NCBI RefSeq assembly: GCF_027923405.1
Contig: NZ_BQYI01000001.1
Location: 3,450,501-3,514,500, forward strand
Source of the DNA: Paenibacillus sp. YYML68
GTDB lineage: Bacteria; Bacillota; Bacilli; Paenibacillales; NBRC-103111
Reading direction: 5' to 3'
Length of the DNA: 64,000 nt
This document shows, one piece after another, positions 8,963-17,714 of this stretch (position 1 is its first letter; each line of letters starts with the position of its first letter). Under the pieces are notes generated by a model. The model had not been told where the DNA came from. It ran no database searches and worked only from the letters and a program-made list of their open reading frames with translations. A program made the position numbers and the translations under genes.

Positions 8963-9170
8963 ACTCTTCTCTCCTACTGTTCTCTCGCACCAATCGTCCA
9001 AGCTTCAGGTTACCATATGTGCCCCAACCCTCACAATGAACCGAGCCGAATTGCTCGTCCCGCATTCTAAAGCGCGCCTGATGTCCATAAAGTAGGATAA
9101 ACCCGCATACACGCTGAGCTTGACATCCGAGAAGCGATGGCAATCTACAATCTCAAGGAGGAGAGCGACG

Positions 9171-10142
9171 ATGAAGAGAAAAGGGTGGATATGGATGCTG
9201 ATGATCATACTGGCTGGCATGACGCTAAGCGGCTGCGCAGCAGGCGGTAAGCAGGAGGATCGTCCTTCCAGTCTGATCTTGGCAACAGGTGGAACGGCCG
9301 GAACGTACTATCCGCTTGGCGGAGGCATGGCGAATGTGATCAAGGAGAAGGCAGGCGTCAATACGACGGCTCAAGTGACCGGCGCTTCCGTCGAGAACAT
9401 GAGGCTGCTGAGTAAAAAGGAAGTCGATCTCGCCTTCACCCAAAGCGACATCGCCGATTACGCCCATAAGGGGATCGAAATGTTCAAGGATAGCAAGGTC
9501 GATAACCTTAATGCAATCGGCGGACTGTATCTGGAGACGGTTCAGATTGTAGTCGCGGAAGGAAGCTCCATTCAGAGCGTGAGCGAGCTGAAGGGCAAGA
9601 AAGTATCCGTCGGGTCGCCAGGCAGCGGCACGGAGGCGAACGCGAGACAAATTCTCGAGGCTTACGGCATCACCTTCGACGATATGGGCACTGAGCGTCT
9701 GTCGTTCGGCGATTCGGCCAAAAAAATACAGGACGGCCAGCTGGACGCTGCCTTCATTACCGCCGGAGCGCCTACAGCTGCAGTTAACGAGCTGGCGGCG
9801 ACGAAGGGAGTACGCATTCTAACGCTCGATAAAGAAGGCGTGAAGAAGCTGATCGACAAGTATCCGTTCTATGTCGAGCAGACCATTGCAGCGAGCACGT
9901 ATCCGAAGCAGGACGCTGAGGTGACGACAGTAGCTGTCAAGGCGGTACTCACGGTCCGCGCCGAGCTCGCCGAGGGACTCGTGTACGACATGACGAAGGC
10001 GCTGTATGAGAATACCGATGCGCTCGTTGCGATTAATACGAAGGCGAAGGAGATGAAGGCAGAGGATGCGGTGAAGGGCATCAGCATTCCGCTGCATCCT
10101 GGCGCCTTGAAGTATTACAAGGAGAAGGGCTACGTGAACTAA
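9171..10142 (+). CDS. TAXI-family TRAP transporter solute-binding lipoprotein
   Basis: The protein has 323 residues. ATG 9171 follows AAGGAGGAG, while the longer frame upstream has no such site. A lipoprotein signal peptide ends at LSGC. The mature part matches TAXI binding proteins: LATGGTAGTYYPLGGGMANVIKE, then TQSDIADYA, VGSPGSGTEANARQILEAYGI and LDAAFITAGAPTAAV. It binds an anionic substrate, classically glutamate or another carboxylate, for the sodium-driven TRAP permease encoded downstream. Its stop codon overlaps the next start (TAATG), which indicates translational coupling. Confidence 0.95.
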   Translation: MKRKGWIWMLMIILAGMTLSGCAAGGKQEDRPSSLILATGGTAGTYYPLGGGMANVIKEKAGVNTTAQVTGASVENMRLLSKKEVDLAFTQSDIADYAHKGIEMFKDSKVDNLNAIGGLYLETVQIVVAEGSSIQSVSELKGKKVSVGSPGSGTEANARQILEAYGITFDDMGTERLSFGDSAKKIQDGQLDAAFITAGAPTAAVNELAATKGVRILTLDKEGVKKLIDKYPFYVEQTIAASTYPKQDAEVTTVAVKAVLTVRAELAEGLVYDMTKALYENTDALVAINTKAKEMKAEDAVKGISIPLHPGALKYYKEKGYVN

Positions 10143-10756
10143 TGGTGCAGCACCGCGAGCGGCGGCGGGGACGTTCCCGCCGCCTTTTGTCCATCCATGG
10201 AACCGTTGCCTCTCGCTCTTGGTCGGCCATGACTGTGGTTGCCGCTGCAGGTCTGTTCGCCTCCACCCTGCTCGCCCTGAGCTGGCTCGTCAGCGGTCCG
10301 TCTGCACCATCCGCAGAGGTTGGGCTTGTGCTGCGCGATGTGGACAGCGGACGTGTCGTGCTGCGTCGGTCCGTCGCGGTCGGGGAGCCGTTCGCCCTTG
10401 AATATACACATTCGGTCCACCGGACGCCGATGCGCGAGACGTTCCATATCGATGCGAGCGGACGCATCGTGCTCGATCAGCTGCGCTACGAGTCGCTAGG
10501 CGTCGGCAATCCGTCGGAAGCAGAAGGGGCTGCCGAGTTCCGACTGGAGGACGGCTCGATGATCCTCGACCGAATGAACCGAGTGCTCGGAACGTTCCAG
10601 CTCGCGGTCGGACAGGTCGCCGCCGGCCATCGGCTTATCGTACAAGGAGACTCGATCCCGTTAGCCAGTCTAGGCCGTCCGGGCATCGTGCTCCGCTTCG
10701 AGGTGAAGAAGACTCTATCCATGAAGCTGAAGGGAGTGCTGAACGTTGACCGTTAA
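10142..10756 (+). CDS. DUF1850 domain protein of TAXI-TRAP operon
   Basis: The protein has 204 residues. ATG overlaps the preceding stop by one base. One N-terminal hydrophobic helix (VVAAAGLFASTLLALSWLV) is followed by the DUF1850 domain, with the characteristic YTHSVHRTPMRETF and RYESLGVGNPSE. DUF1850 proteins are found almost only between TAXI binding proteins and fused TRAP permeases, where their role is undefined. The first 15 codons contain a terminator-like hairpin (10161-10188). The 3' end overlaps the permease gene by 11 bases. Confidence 0.88.
   Translation: MVQHRERRRGRSRRLLSIHGTVASRSWSAMTVVAAAGLFASTLLALSWLVSGPSAPSAEVGLVLRDVDSGRVVLRRSVAVGEPFALEYTHSVHRTPMRETFHIDASGRIVLDQLRYESLGVGNPSEAEGAAEFRLEDGSMILDRMNRVLGTFQLAVGQVAAGHRLIVQGDSIPLASLGRPGIVLRFEVKKTLSMKLKGVLNVDR
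10161..10188 (+). terminator. Terminator-like hairpin inside the start of the DUF1850 gene
   Basis: A perfect nine-base GC stem GGCGGCGGG / CCCGCCGCC with a six-base loop is followed by TTTT. It lies only 19 bases after the start codon, just beyond the binding-protein gene. It could act as a partial terminator or 3' stabiliser for the abundant binding-protein mRNA. Confidence 0.6.
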
Positions 10757-12638
10757 CCGAACGATACCGAAGAGCTTCATCTATTATTTCGCTGTCGTGT
10801 TCTCTGTCTACCAGCTGTACGCCTCCTTAATGACGCCGTTCCCGGATCAGGTGCACCGTGCCATCCATCTGGCGTTCGGACTTGCCTTGATCTTCCTCAT
10901 TTATCCACCCACTGTTATGCAAAAGGGCGGACGCTCGCTAAGCATCGTGCTGTCTGCGCTAGCCATCGGGGCTGGGCTGTACTGGTTGCTGCAATTCGAG
11001 TCGCTGTTCGTACGGGCGGGCAGCTATACCGCTGTCGACATGGTCGTCGGCGGTATTGCCATTGCACTCGTGCTGCTCGCCTCCATTCGCGCTGTCGGTG
11101 TACTGATTACGGTCATTGCAGGGGTATTCCTCCTGTACGCGCTGCTTGGCGACTACATGCCCGGCTTCCTGCAGCATCGCGGCATCTCCATCGAGCGGCT
11201 GATCAGCCATATGTATTTCACGTCGGAGGGTATACTCGGCACCCCGATTGCGGTGTCAGCGAGCTTCATCTTCCTGTTCATTCTGTTCGGCTCGTTCCTC
11301 GATCGAACAGGAGTCGGTGAATATTTCAACGATCTCGCCATGGTCGTCGCAGGACGACAGGTAGGCGGGCCAGCGAAGGTGACCGTCTTCTCGAGCGCGC
11401 TGCAAGGGACGATCAGCGGCAGCTCGGTCGCGAATGTCGTCACCTCAGGCTCGTTCACGATCCCGCTGATGCGCAAGCTCGGCTACCGCAAGGAGTTCGC
11501 AGCAGCCGTCGAAGCGTCCTCGTCCACCGGCGGTCAAATTATGCCGCCCATTATGGGCGCAGCTGCGTTCCTGATGGCCGAATTTACCGGCATCCCATAT
11601 TCCAGCGTGGCGCTGGCGGCCTTGATTCCTGCGCTGCTGTTCTTCGCAGGCATCTGGATTATGGTCCACTTCGAGGCGAAGCGACTCGGCCTGCGGGGCA
11701 TGAAGCCAGAGGAGCTGCCGAAGACGCGCGACGTGCTGCATAAGTTGTACCTGCTCACGCCGATCATCGTCATCATCGGCCTGCTCATGACGGGGATGAC
11801 CCCGATCCGCGCGGCGATCTACAGCATCGTGTCGGTCATCGCCGTCGGTGCTGTGCGCAAGGCGACCCGCATGTCTGTGCGCCGTGTGCTCGACGCACTG
11901 GAGGACGGCGCGCGCCATACACTCGGCGTCATCGCCGCAACCGCATGCGCCGGCATGATCGTCGGTGTCGTCACCTTGACCGGACTCGGCTTGAAATTCG
12001 CGAACGGCCTCATAGGCCTCTCCGGCGGCATGCTGCTGCCGACGCTGCTGCTGACGATGCTCGCGTGTCTGTTGCTCGGCATGGGCACTCCAACGACCGC
12101 CAACTATATCATTACGTCCACCATCGCCGTACCGGCACTGCTCGCACTCGACACCCCGGTTCCGATACTCGCCGCACATATGTTCGTCTTCTACTTCGGT
12201 ATCGTTGCCGATATTACACCGCCTGTCGCTCTCGCCTCCTTCGCCGCCGCCGGCATCGCGGGCTCAAGGCCGATGCGCACCGGCCTGGAATCGACGCGCA
12301 TCTCCATCGCGGCCTTCATCATTCCGTTCATCTTCGTCTTCTCACCGCAGCTGCTGCTGATCGACACGACGTGGCACGAGGCACTCATCGTAACCGTCAC
12401 AGCGCTCATCGGCATGACTGGCGTCTCGTGCGGGATGATCGGCTACGGCGTAAGAGCAATGAGCGCGCCCGAGCGGCTGCTGTCGGTAGGAGCAGGCCTC
12501 TTGCTCATCGTGCCGGGGCTCTGGAGCGATGCAGCGGGGCTTGGCCTGCTCGCGTTGCTGCTCGGCTTGCAGCTTATGCTGAAGCGGAGAGCGGAGGTGC
12601 GCTCGGAGAGTTCGCAGCAGAGCGATGAATCACGATAG
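10746..12638 (+). CDS. TRAP transporter fused permease subunit (DctQM type)
   Basis: The protein has 630 residues and starts with TTG at 10746, overlapping DUF1850 by 11 bases. About four N-terminal helices (the DctQ-like part) are fused to a DctM-like portion of roughly a dozen helices. Family motifs include GTISGSSVANVVTSGSFTIP, GGQIMPPIMGAAAFLMAE, GMGTPTTANYIITSTIAVPAL and ADITPPVALASFAAAGIAGS. This is the membrane subunit of a TAXI-type secondary transporter driven by an ion gradient. With the two preceding genes it makes a complete system. A short Ser/Glu-rich tail ends the protein. Confidence 0.95.
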   Translation: MTVNRTIPKSFIYYFAVVFSVYQLYASLMTPFPDQVHRAIHLAFGLALIFLIYPPTVMQKGGRSLSIVLSALAIGAGLYWLLQFESLFVRAGSYTAVDMVVGGIAIALVLLASIRAVGVLITVIAGVFLLYALLGDYMPGFLQHRGISIERLISHMYFTSEGILGTPIAVSASFIFLFILFGSFLDRTGVGEYFNDLAMVVAGRQVGGPAKVTVFSSALQGTISGSSVANVVTSGSFTIPLMRKLGYRKEFAAAVEASSSTGGQIMPPIMGAAAFLMAEFTGIPYSSVALAALIPALLFFAGIWIMVHFEAKRLGLRGMKPEELPKTRDVLHKLYLLTPIIVIIGLLMTGMTPIRAAIYSIVSVIAVGAVRKATRMSVRRVLDALEDGARHTLGVIAATACAGMIVGVVTLTGLGLKFANGLIGLSGGMLLPTLLLTMLACLLLGMGTPTTANYIITSTIAVPALLALDTPVPILAAHMFVFYFGIVADITPPVALASFAAAGIAGSRPMRTGLESTRISIAAFIIPFIFVFSPQLLLIDTTWHEALIVTVTALIGMTGVSCGMIGYGVRAMSAPERLLSVGAGLLLIVPGLWSDAAGLGLLALLLGLQLMLKRRAEVRSESSQQSDESR

Positions 12639-12717
12639 GTTGAGCAGTGAATAGTGATGAGGACGTTCGGATAATACGTCCCACTTCAGCGCACGATAGG
12701 ATCGGAGGTGTTAAACC

Positions 12718-12861
12718 ATGGATGAGCAGAAGGAAACGATCACTTCATACGACCCGAAATCAGGCCAGTCGAAGCAGGTCAAGCTCGTGCTCGATCACGA
12801 CGGGCCCGGCGACATGAAGCTGTCCGTCGAGCCGATCGACGAAAGCGAGAGCGAGAAGTAA
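12718..12861 (+). CDS. Small acidic protein, 47 residues
   Basis: ATG at 12718 follows CGGAGGTG with good spacing. The product starts MDEQKETITSYDPKSG and ends EPIDESESEK. It is hydrophilic and acidic with no Cys or hydrophobic helix. Codon choice resembles nearby genes and the ribosome binding site is strong, so I think it is real. Function unknown. Confidence 0.6.
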   Translation: MDEQKETITSYDPKSGQSKQVKLVLDHDGPGDMKLSVEPIDESESEK

Positions 12862-13034
12862 TATCGCTGAGCGGCGGGCAGCAGAGGGCGCGTGCCGTGG
12901 CGATGAGCCTGCGGCCATGGGCGCGGGCTCAGCAGTGGCGGCGCGCTATGGCACCGGGCAGGCCGCGCCGGCAGTGTGCCCTGCTGCGGCGCGTGTCGCT
13001 GTTTCGCACAGCATGCGGCTACGCCGCACGACGC
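12862..13034. other. GC-rich non-coding stretch
   Basis: This stretch of about 170 bases is very GC-rich, with many GCGGC/GCCGC words and a small hairpin TGCGGC-TAC-GCCGCA near its end. No frame looks coding and no domain remnant is recognisable. It joins a repeat element at 13035. Confidence 0.4.
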
Positions 13035-13217
13035 TAACGGAACTACAAGACCTTATTCTGCGAAAAAGGAGCCTTTACGAGCGATAACGGACCTCAGTGA
13101 CGCTATTTCCCGGTTTATAGCTCATATCACCTTCATTATGATCAAATAACGGCGCTGAGTTCCGTTAGAACCCCAAAGCGACTCGAATCGACCGAATAAG
13201 GTCGCTGAGTTCCGTTA
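13035..13217. repeat. Large imperfect inverted repeat built of four 23-base modules
   Basis: Two direct copies (13035-13057 and 13085-13107) start TAACGG and end TATT. Two reversed copies occupy 13145-13167 and 13195-13217. Within each pair the copies start exactly 50 bases apart. The consensus runs TAACGGAACT, a CAGCGA-like core, then CCTTATT. As single-stranded nucleic acid the outer copies pair with each other and the inner copies pair with each other, giving arms of about 73 bases around a 37-base loop. The pattern resembles interspersed palindromic (REP/MITE-like) elements rather than a gene. Confidence 0.75.
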
Positions 13218-13322
13218 CACCTAGCCCCCCTCCACCCCTCCCACCCTTCGTTCACCTTGCCCGACGTAGATCGCCTGCTGACGGTGATGCTAAATCCCCA
13301 TACAAGACCACTGGCTAATGTA

Positions 13323-13370
13323 AACTGCACCCCAATTGTTAAGCACTATCTAACAATTGGAGATGCAGTT
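13323..13370. repeat. Inverted repeat, MITE- or IS-end-like
   Basis: AACTGCA and CCAATTGTTA are mirrored by TAACAATTGG and TGCAGTT around a nine-base loop. The arms are nearly perfect over 17 bases, with a short bulge. It lacks a T-run so it is not an obvious terminator. It looks like the fused ends of a small mobile element. The stretch 13371-13475 beyond it shows nothing recognisable. Confidence 0.6.
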
Positions 13371-13475
13371 CACTAATGCCGGTAGTCTTTTCTCATCATT
13401 CTTCGAGTGCCCCTCCCGCGACCGGAACTTGCACCGGCTAGTAGATACGTGCTTAGCTAGGCACGCCGCAACTAC

Positions 13476-13508
13476 AAAAAGCTCCGCCGCGACAGCGCGG
13501 CGAAGCTT
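13476..13508 (-). terminator. Terminator of ppaC
   Basis: On the minus strand the stem AGCTTCGCCGCG / CGCGGCGGAGCT with a CTGT loop is followed by TTTTTG. It lies 28 bases past the ppaC stop. Confidence 0.9.
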
Positions 13509-13536
13509 CAAGCCAGCTTCATGTATTCAGCTCAGC

Positions 13537-14469
13537 TTACATTGCAGCAAGTGTGTCTGTCAGCACAGGCACGATCTGCGACTTGCGGGATACAACACCC
13601 TTCAGCACAGCCTTGTTGTCAGCAAGCGTTACATTGTACGCTTTCTCCACTGCGTTCGCTGCACGTCCGAGCGCCAGCGCGATGGAGTCGTTGTTCAAAA
13701 TATCGGTTACAACGAAAACGAACAGATCCAGGTTCTTCTCAGCGATGATGTTGTTCAGCGCAGCCTCGATCTCCGCTTGACGTCCGAGCACATCGTTCGT
13801 GTCTACCGCGTTCACCTGAGCGATCTCAACCTTGTAGCTGCCCATCTGGAACTCCTTGGAGTCGAGGGAGATCAGCTGAGGAACCGTCTTCTCCAGCATG
13901 TTCGCGCCCGCCTTCAGCATGTCAAGGCCGTAGCTCTCGAGGTTCACGCCTGCGATGTCAGCAAGCTCACGAGCGGCAGCCACGTCTTGCTCTGTGCAAG
14001 TTGGCGACTTGAGCAGCAATGTATCGGAGATAATCGCGGACAGCATCAGACCTGCGATCTCCTTCTCAACGGCAACGCCGTTCTCCTTGTACAGCTTGTT
14101 CAGGATTGTAGTCGTGCAGCCTACAGGCTCCGCACGGTAGTAGAGCGGATGGCTCGTCTCGAAGTTCGCGATACGGTGATGGTCGATAACCTCTGTCACG
14201 CGCACCTGATCGATGTCGCTCGCGCTCTGCTGACGCTCGTTATGGTCAACGAGGATAACGTTCTTCGCTTCATTCGCAACCGTGTCAACTTGACGCGGCG
14301 CTGCAACCTTGAACGTGTCCAGCACGAATTGCGTTTCGCTGCTGACGACGCCGAGGCGCACAGCTTCTACGTTTTGACCAAGCTTTGTTTTCAGGTCGGC
14401 ATACACAAGAGCCGAGCAGATCGAATCAGTGTCCGGGTTTTTATGCCCGAAAATAAGCGTTTTGTCCAT
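13537..14469 (-). CDS. ppaC: Manganese-dependent (family II) inorganic pyrophosphatase
   Basis: The protein has 310 residues, the usual length for this family. The N-terminal DHH domain shows [18 protein letters not shown] (metal ligands His and Asp), then VDHNERQQS and [11 protein letters not shown]. The C-terminal DHHA2 domain contains SRKSQIVP with the substrate-binding Ser-Arg-Lys. It hydrolyses pyrophosphate to phosphate in the cytosol and so drives biosynthetic reactions. It starts with ATG at 14469 behind GGAGATTTACC and has its own terminator. Confidence 0.97.
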   Translation of the reverse strand: MDKTLIFGHKNPDTDSICSALVYADLKTKLGQNVEAVRLGVVSSETQFVLDTFKVAAPRQVDTVANEAKNVILVDHNERQQSASDIDQVRVTEVIDHHRIANFETSHPLYYRAEPVGCTTTILNKLYKENGVAVEKEIAGLMLSAIISDTLLLKSPTCTEQDVAAARELADIAGVNLESYGLDMLKAGANMLEKTVPQLISLDSKEFQMGSYKVEIAQVNAVDTNDVLGRQAEIEAALNNIIAEKNLDLFVFVVTDILNNDSIALALGRAANAVEKAYNVTLADNKAVLKGVVSRKSQIVPVLTDTLAAM

Positions 14470-14814
14470 GGATGGTAAATCTCCTTACGTATTCGAATTT
14501 GATTCAGCAGAGAAAAGTATACCATAGAAACAAATGCCTATCCATACGCAAAATGCAGTGAAGCACAGCCGCGAGATCAGCCGCAAACAATGCGGCAAAC
14601 ACAGCCGCAAACTACCGCGCAACGATGAAACCGGATAGGATGTCACTGCGATTATTCATATGTACCGATAAAATCTAATGTCATTATTCATGACACTAAA
14701 ACTTGAATAACAGACACACGCCGACCTGAACAACAAAATAATTGTTTTCAAACGAGCAAACTTATGTTAAGTTATATAACACGAAGAGGCGTTAAGTCTC
14801 ACACAACATCATAT
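14470..14814. other. Intergenic region between ppaC and the riboswitch
   Basis: No coding frame is convincing. The left part (about 14565-14625) repeats the short word CAGCCGCAAAC two to three times. The right part is AT-rich and should hold the promoter for the riboswitch mRNA. Candidate boxes such as TTGTTT (14742) and TATGTT (14763) have poor spacing, so I do not assign one. Confidence 0.4.
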
Positions 14815-14922
14815 AACCAAGTTTTCTAGGGTTCCGCAGGCCACACGCGCCTGGACTGGTCCGAGAGAAAACGCACAGCCGGTACCGCTGTGTTCACGGA
14901 GGGACAAAAGCCCGGGAGATCA
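14815..14922 (+). promoter_or_regulatory. Guanidine-I (ykkC class) riboswitch
   Basis: The conserved blocks of the ykkC aptamer appear in order: TCTAGGGTTCCG (14825 on), GGTCCGAGAG (about 14858), the P3 hairpin ACAGCCGGTACCGCTGT, then CACGGAGGGACAAAAG and CCCGGGAGAT (to 14920). This matches subtype 1, which senses free guanidinium. The last block is shared with a terminator stem, so ligand binding should favour read-through. It controls the APC permease gene. Confidence 0.93.
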
Positions 14923-14956
14923 TCTGATAAAGAGATCTCCCGGGCTTATTTTATTT
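14908..14956 (+). terminator. Riboswitch-controlled terminator
   Basis: A perfect 13-base stem AAGCCCGGGAGAT / ATCTCCCGGGCTT is followed by ATTTTATTT. Its left arm is the conserved 3' block of the guanidine-I aptamer, so aptamer folding and terminator formation exclude each other. Confidence 0.92.
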
Positions 14957-14987
14957 CCAAAACCTATAGCCGAAGGGATTGAAGCAT

Positions 14988-16316
14988 ATGCAAGAGACTA
15001 CATTCAAACGAACCTTGAAGCTTTCCCACGTTGTCTATCTCGGTCTGGCGTGGATGACGCCGATGATTTATTTCTCCGTATACGGAATCGCCTCGGAAGC
15101 GTCCAGCGGCATGCTGACCCAAGCGTACGCTCTCGCGTTCCTCGCCATCTTCTTCACCGCATTAAGCTACGGCATTATGGCGAAGCGCTTCTCCACATCA
15201 GGCTCTGCCTATACATATGTAAAGAAGAGCATGAATCCGATCGTCGGCTTCCTCGTAGGCTGGGCGCTGCTGCTCGATTATTTCTTCTCGCCACTCATAG
15301 CCTGTCTGACGTTCGGGTTGTACATTCATGCTCAGTTCCCATCGATCCCGGCCTACGTGTGGATGATCGCTCTCAACGTGACGCTGGCGATTGTGACGAT
15401 CATCGGCATTAACTTCTCGGCCAACCTGAGCAAGGTGTTCGTCTGGATCCAAATAGCGTTCATCGCCATATTCAGCTTCATGCTGCTGCGTAATGTCACG
15501 CCTGACGTACAGCCGCTTGAGCCGTTGCTGCAGACCGCCGTGCCGCTTCCCGCACTGCTCGCTGGAGCCTCGATCATCTGCTTCTGCTTCCTCGGCTTCG
15601 ATTCGATCACGACGATGGCTGAGGAGACGATCCAGGCTGAGAAGACGATCCCGCGCGCCATTCTTATTATCATTTGCACCGCTGTGGTGCTGTACCTCGT
15701 ACCATCGTACTTGACACAGCTCGTGCATCCGAATGTCACATTTACGAACATCGATTCAGCTGGTCTTGAGATCGTCAAGCTAGTGGGAGGCGCCGCCCTG
15801 TCGTCCTTGTTCATGGTCGTCCTTATTCTAGCGATCTTCACGCAAGGATTAGCGTCGATGACGAGCGTATCGCGCCTGCTGTTCGTCATGGGCCGGGAGA
15901 ACGTGCTTCCGAAGCGGATGTTCGGCTTCCTGCACCCGAAGTTCAAGACGCCTGTCCTGAACATTCTCATCGTCAGCGCCGTCTCCTTAATCGCACTCGC
16001 GATCGATCTGGAGACAGCGGTGAAGTTCGTCAGCTTCGGCGCGCTCGTCGCCTTCATCTTCGTCAACCTTGCGGTCATCGCACAGTGCTACATCCGTGAC
16101 GGCAAGCGCTCCTTCAAGGAGACGTGGCTGTACTTGATTTTCCCGCTCACGGGGGCCGGCTTCATCGGCTGGCTGCTGTCGCTGCTCGACTCGAACTCGC
16201 TCATGATGGGCTCGATCTGGCTCGTTCTCGGCATCCTGTATTATATCGCCAAGCACGCGAAGCAGCTGCGCAGCATAAGAACCTCGCAGCGCATGGCACA
16301 GCAGGAGCAGTCGTAA
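14988..16316 (+). CDS. APC-superfamily permease under guanidine riboswitch control
   Basis: The protein has 442 residues and about 12 helices. It opens LKLSHVVYLGLAWMTPMIYFSVYGIASEAS, the G-rich first helix of amino-acid/polyamine/organocation permeases. FCFLGFDSITTMAEET in helix six is the family substrate motif, followed by IPRAILI. It is a plasma-membrane uptake system. Its riboswitch suggests the cargo is guanidine or a guanidino compound, but that is inference. ATG 14988 has GAAGGG ten bases upstream, while TTG 14979 would sit almost on that site. It converges on ykkD and ends at a strong terminator. Confidence 0.93.
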   Translation: MQETTFKRTLKLSHVVYLGLAWMTPMIYFSVYGIASEASSGMLTQAYALAFLAIFFTALSYGIMAKRFSTSGSAYTYVKKSMNPIVGFLVGWALLLDYFFSPLIACLTFGLYIHAQFPSIPAYVWMIALNVTLAIVTIIGINFSANLSKVFVWIQIAFIAIFSFMLLRNVTPDVQPLEPLLQTAVPLPALLAGASIICFCFLGFDSITTMAEETIQAEKTIPRAILIIICTAVVLYLVPSYLTQLVHPNVTFTNIDSAGLEIVKLVGGAALSSLFMVVLILAIFTQGLASMTSVSRLLFVMGRENVLPKRMFGFLHPKFKTPVLNILIVSAVSLIALAIDLETAVKFVSFGALVAFIFVNLAVIAQCYIRDGKRSFKETWLYLIFPLTGAGFIGWLLSLLDSNSLMMGSIWLVLGILYYIAKHAKQLRSIRTSQRMAQQEQS

Positions 16317-16349
16317 TCGAGCGCCGAGTGTTGCTACAGCAGTAAGGAG

Positions 16350-16378
16350 GGCGCGCCGTTCAGGCGTGCCTTTTTTTT
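16350..16378 (+). terminator. Intrinsic terminator of the APC permease
   Basis: Stem GGCGCGCC / GGCGTGCC, with one G-T wobble and a five-base loop, is followed by eight T. Confidence 0.92.
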
Positions 16379-16412
16379 CGCATGCGGGTAGATCGAGTAG
16401 CGCGGTGAGCTA

Positions 16413-16727
16413 TCAGCTGATGAGCTTCAAGCCGACTGCCGCTGTGAGCACCATCCCGATGAACAGAATTCGCTTGCGATCGTGTGACTCCCCGAAAAAA
16501 AGCATGCCGACGAGCGCGCCGCCCGCTGTGCCGATCCCCGTCCATACGGCGTATGCCGTCCCCATCGGAATACTCTGCATCGCAAAGCTTAAGCCTAGGA
16601 AGCTTATCGTGAGTCCAACGCTAAAGACAAGGAATGCGACTGCATTGCGATCACGCTTCATCCGGTTCATGCCGATCACGCCGACAACCTCGAACAAGCC
16701 TGCAATAATGAGCACAAGCCACGCCAT
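16413..16727 (-). CDS. ykkD: Small multidrug resistance (SMR) protein, YkkD-like
   Basis: The protein has 104 residues and four helices. Glu in the first helix (IIAGLFEVVGVIGMNRM) is the essential proton/substrate-coupling residue. PMGTAYAVWTGIGTAGGALVGMLFF matches YkkD closely. SMR subunits of this pair work as a heterodimer and export guanidinium in exchange for protons. ATG 16727 overlaps the TGA of ykkC by one base. A GTG three bases earlier is possible, but GGGGG spacing favours the ATG. Confidence 0.92.
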   Translation of the reverse strand: MAWLVLIIAGLFEVVGVIGMNRMKRDRNAVAFLVFSVGLTISFLGLSFAMQSIPMGTAYAVWTGIGTAGGALVGMLFFGESHDRKRILFIGMVLTAAVGLKLIS

Positions 16728-17095
16728 CACGCATCCCCCTCTCTGGTGCTAACAGAACTCGGTGCAGTTCTGGACGCGGACGAGACGTCATTCAGCTTCA
16801 GTCCAGCTACTCCAATAAGCAGCACCCCAATGAGAAGAAGCTTCATCACCTGCACCGGCTCATGGAACAGAACCATCTCCGCGAGCACCGTGCCTGCCGT
16901 GCCAAGACCCGTATATACAGCGTACACTGTACCGACAGGAAGCTTCGCCGTGGCTGCCATTATGAGGTAGAACGAGATGACAAGCGAAGCGATCGTCACC
17001 GACCACGTAGGCAGATCATTCGCGTATTTGAACCCCGCAACCCAGACGACCTCGAAGATCGCGCCTATGAAAATTAATATCCAGCTGCGATTCAC
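16727..17095 (-). CDS. ykkC: Small multidrug resistance (SMR) protein, YkkC-like
   Basis: The protein has 122 residues. Four helices begin with [19 protein letters not shown], which has the conserved Glu. [29 protein letters not shown] is typical of YkkC. A hydrophilic tail ([15 protein letters not shown]) is longer than usual. With ykkD it should form a heteromeric guanidinium/proton antiporter in the plasma membrane. It lies 13 bases after the tetR gene, behind an AGAGGGGGGAG site, so the three genes form one operon. Confidence 0.93.
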   Translation of the reverse strand: MNRSWILIFIGAIFEVVWVAGFKYANDLPTWSVTIASLVISFYLIMAATAKLPVGTVYAVYTGLGTAGTVLAEMVLFHEPVQVMKLLLIGVLLIGVAGLKLNDVSSASRTAPSSVSTREGDA

Positions 17096-17108
17096 GTTTC
17101 TCCCCCCT

Positions 17109-17696
17109 CTACCTGTTCATAATTCCTCGCCAATACACGTACCAGGAGCCGTCAAGCCTCTTGAGGGAGCGCTCCAGGCCGCCGTACAGCATCTCGACAA
17201 ATAGTCCATCCAGCACCGCCGTATAGGCAGCGCATGCGCGTTCGACCGACACGTCCGGGTGCATCTCGCCAGCGACCAACGCCGCTTCGAATATAGGCTC
17301 CAGCAACGCGGACATACGATCAAGATGGCGGTTGCAGTAGTCAACGATGTCTGACCTTAGATGACCCGGTGGAAAAAATGCCATTCGCAAAAAGAACTTC
17401 GTATCCTCGTCCTGCTGGCATCGCTTGCTGTATTCGTCCAGAAAGCCATAAAGCCTCTGCTCCAGCGGGAGCAGGCTGCTGCGTGTCACGTAGTCTTCGA
17501 CGAAGAACATCTCCCGCGCCGCCGTATCCTGAAATACCGCAAGGAACAGATCATCCTTGCCCTTGAAGTAGTTATAGAGCGATTGCTTCTTCATGCCAAC
17601 CTCGCCTGAAATATGCGCAAGCGAAGCGCCCTCATAGCCGTTAAGAGCAAAATGACGGAGCGCGACCTCGCGGATCTTCACCGCAGTGATCGTCAT
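17109..17696 (-). CDS. TetR-family regulator of the ykkCD operon
   Basis: The protein has 195 residues. The helix-turn-helix [40 protein letters not shown] is a textbook TetR N terminus. A C-terminal TetR_C-like helical domain includes [12 protein letters not shown] 17696 follows GGAGGTGTG. It is first in the operon with ykkC and ykkD, and the palindrome ACGAACGTTCGT lies 19 bases upstream, so it likely represses the operon until an exported cation binds. Its ligand cannot be read from sequence. Confidence 0.92.
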   Translation of the reverse strand: MTITAVKIREVALRHFALNGYEGASLAHISGEVGMKKQSLYNYFKGKDDLFLAVFQDTAAREMFFVEDYVTRSSLLPLEQRLYGFLDEYSKRCQQDEDTKFFLRMAFFPPGHLRSDIVDYCNRHLDRMSALLEPIFEAALVAGEMHPDVSVERACAAYTAVLDGLFVEMLYGGLERSLKRLDGSWYVYWRGIMNR

Positions 17697-17714
17697 GAGC
17701 ACACACCTCCACTT

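Noticed and set aside
9120-9148. TTGACA-based promoter for the TAXI gene
   Set aside because: TTGACA at 9120 has no -10 box at acceptable spacing. The nearest TACAAT is 20 bases away.
12862-13034. Possible coding remnant in the GC-rich stretch
   Set aside because: Every frame gives low-complexity Ala/Arg/Gly runs, and no ribosome binding site or domain is visible.
16413-17095. Generic EmrE-type drug exporter annotation
   Set aside because: Both subunits match the YkkC and YkkD sequences and gene order closely, and the guanidine context supports that narrower call.
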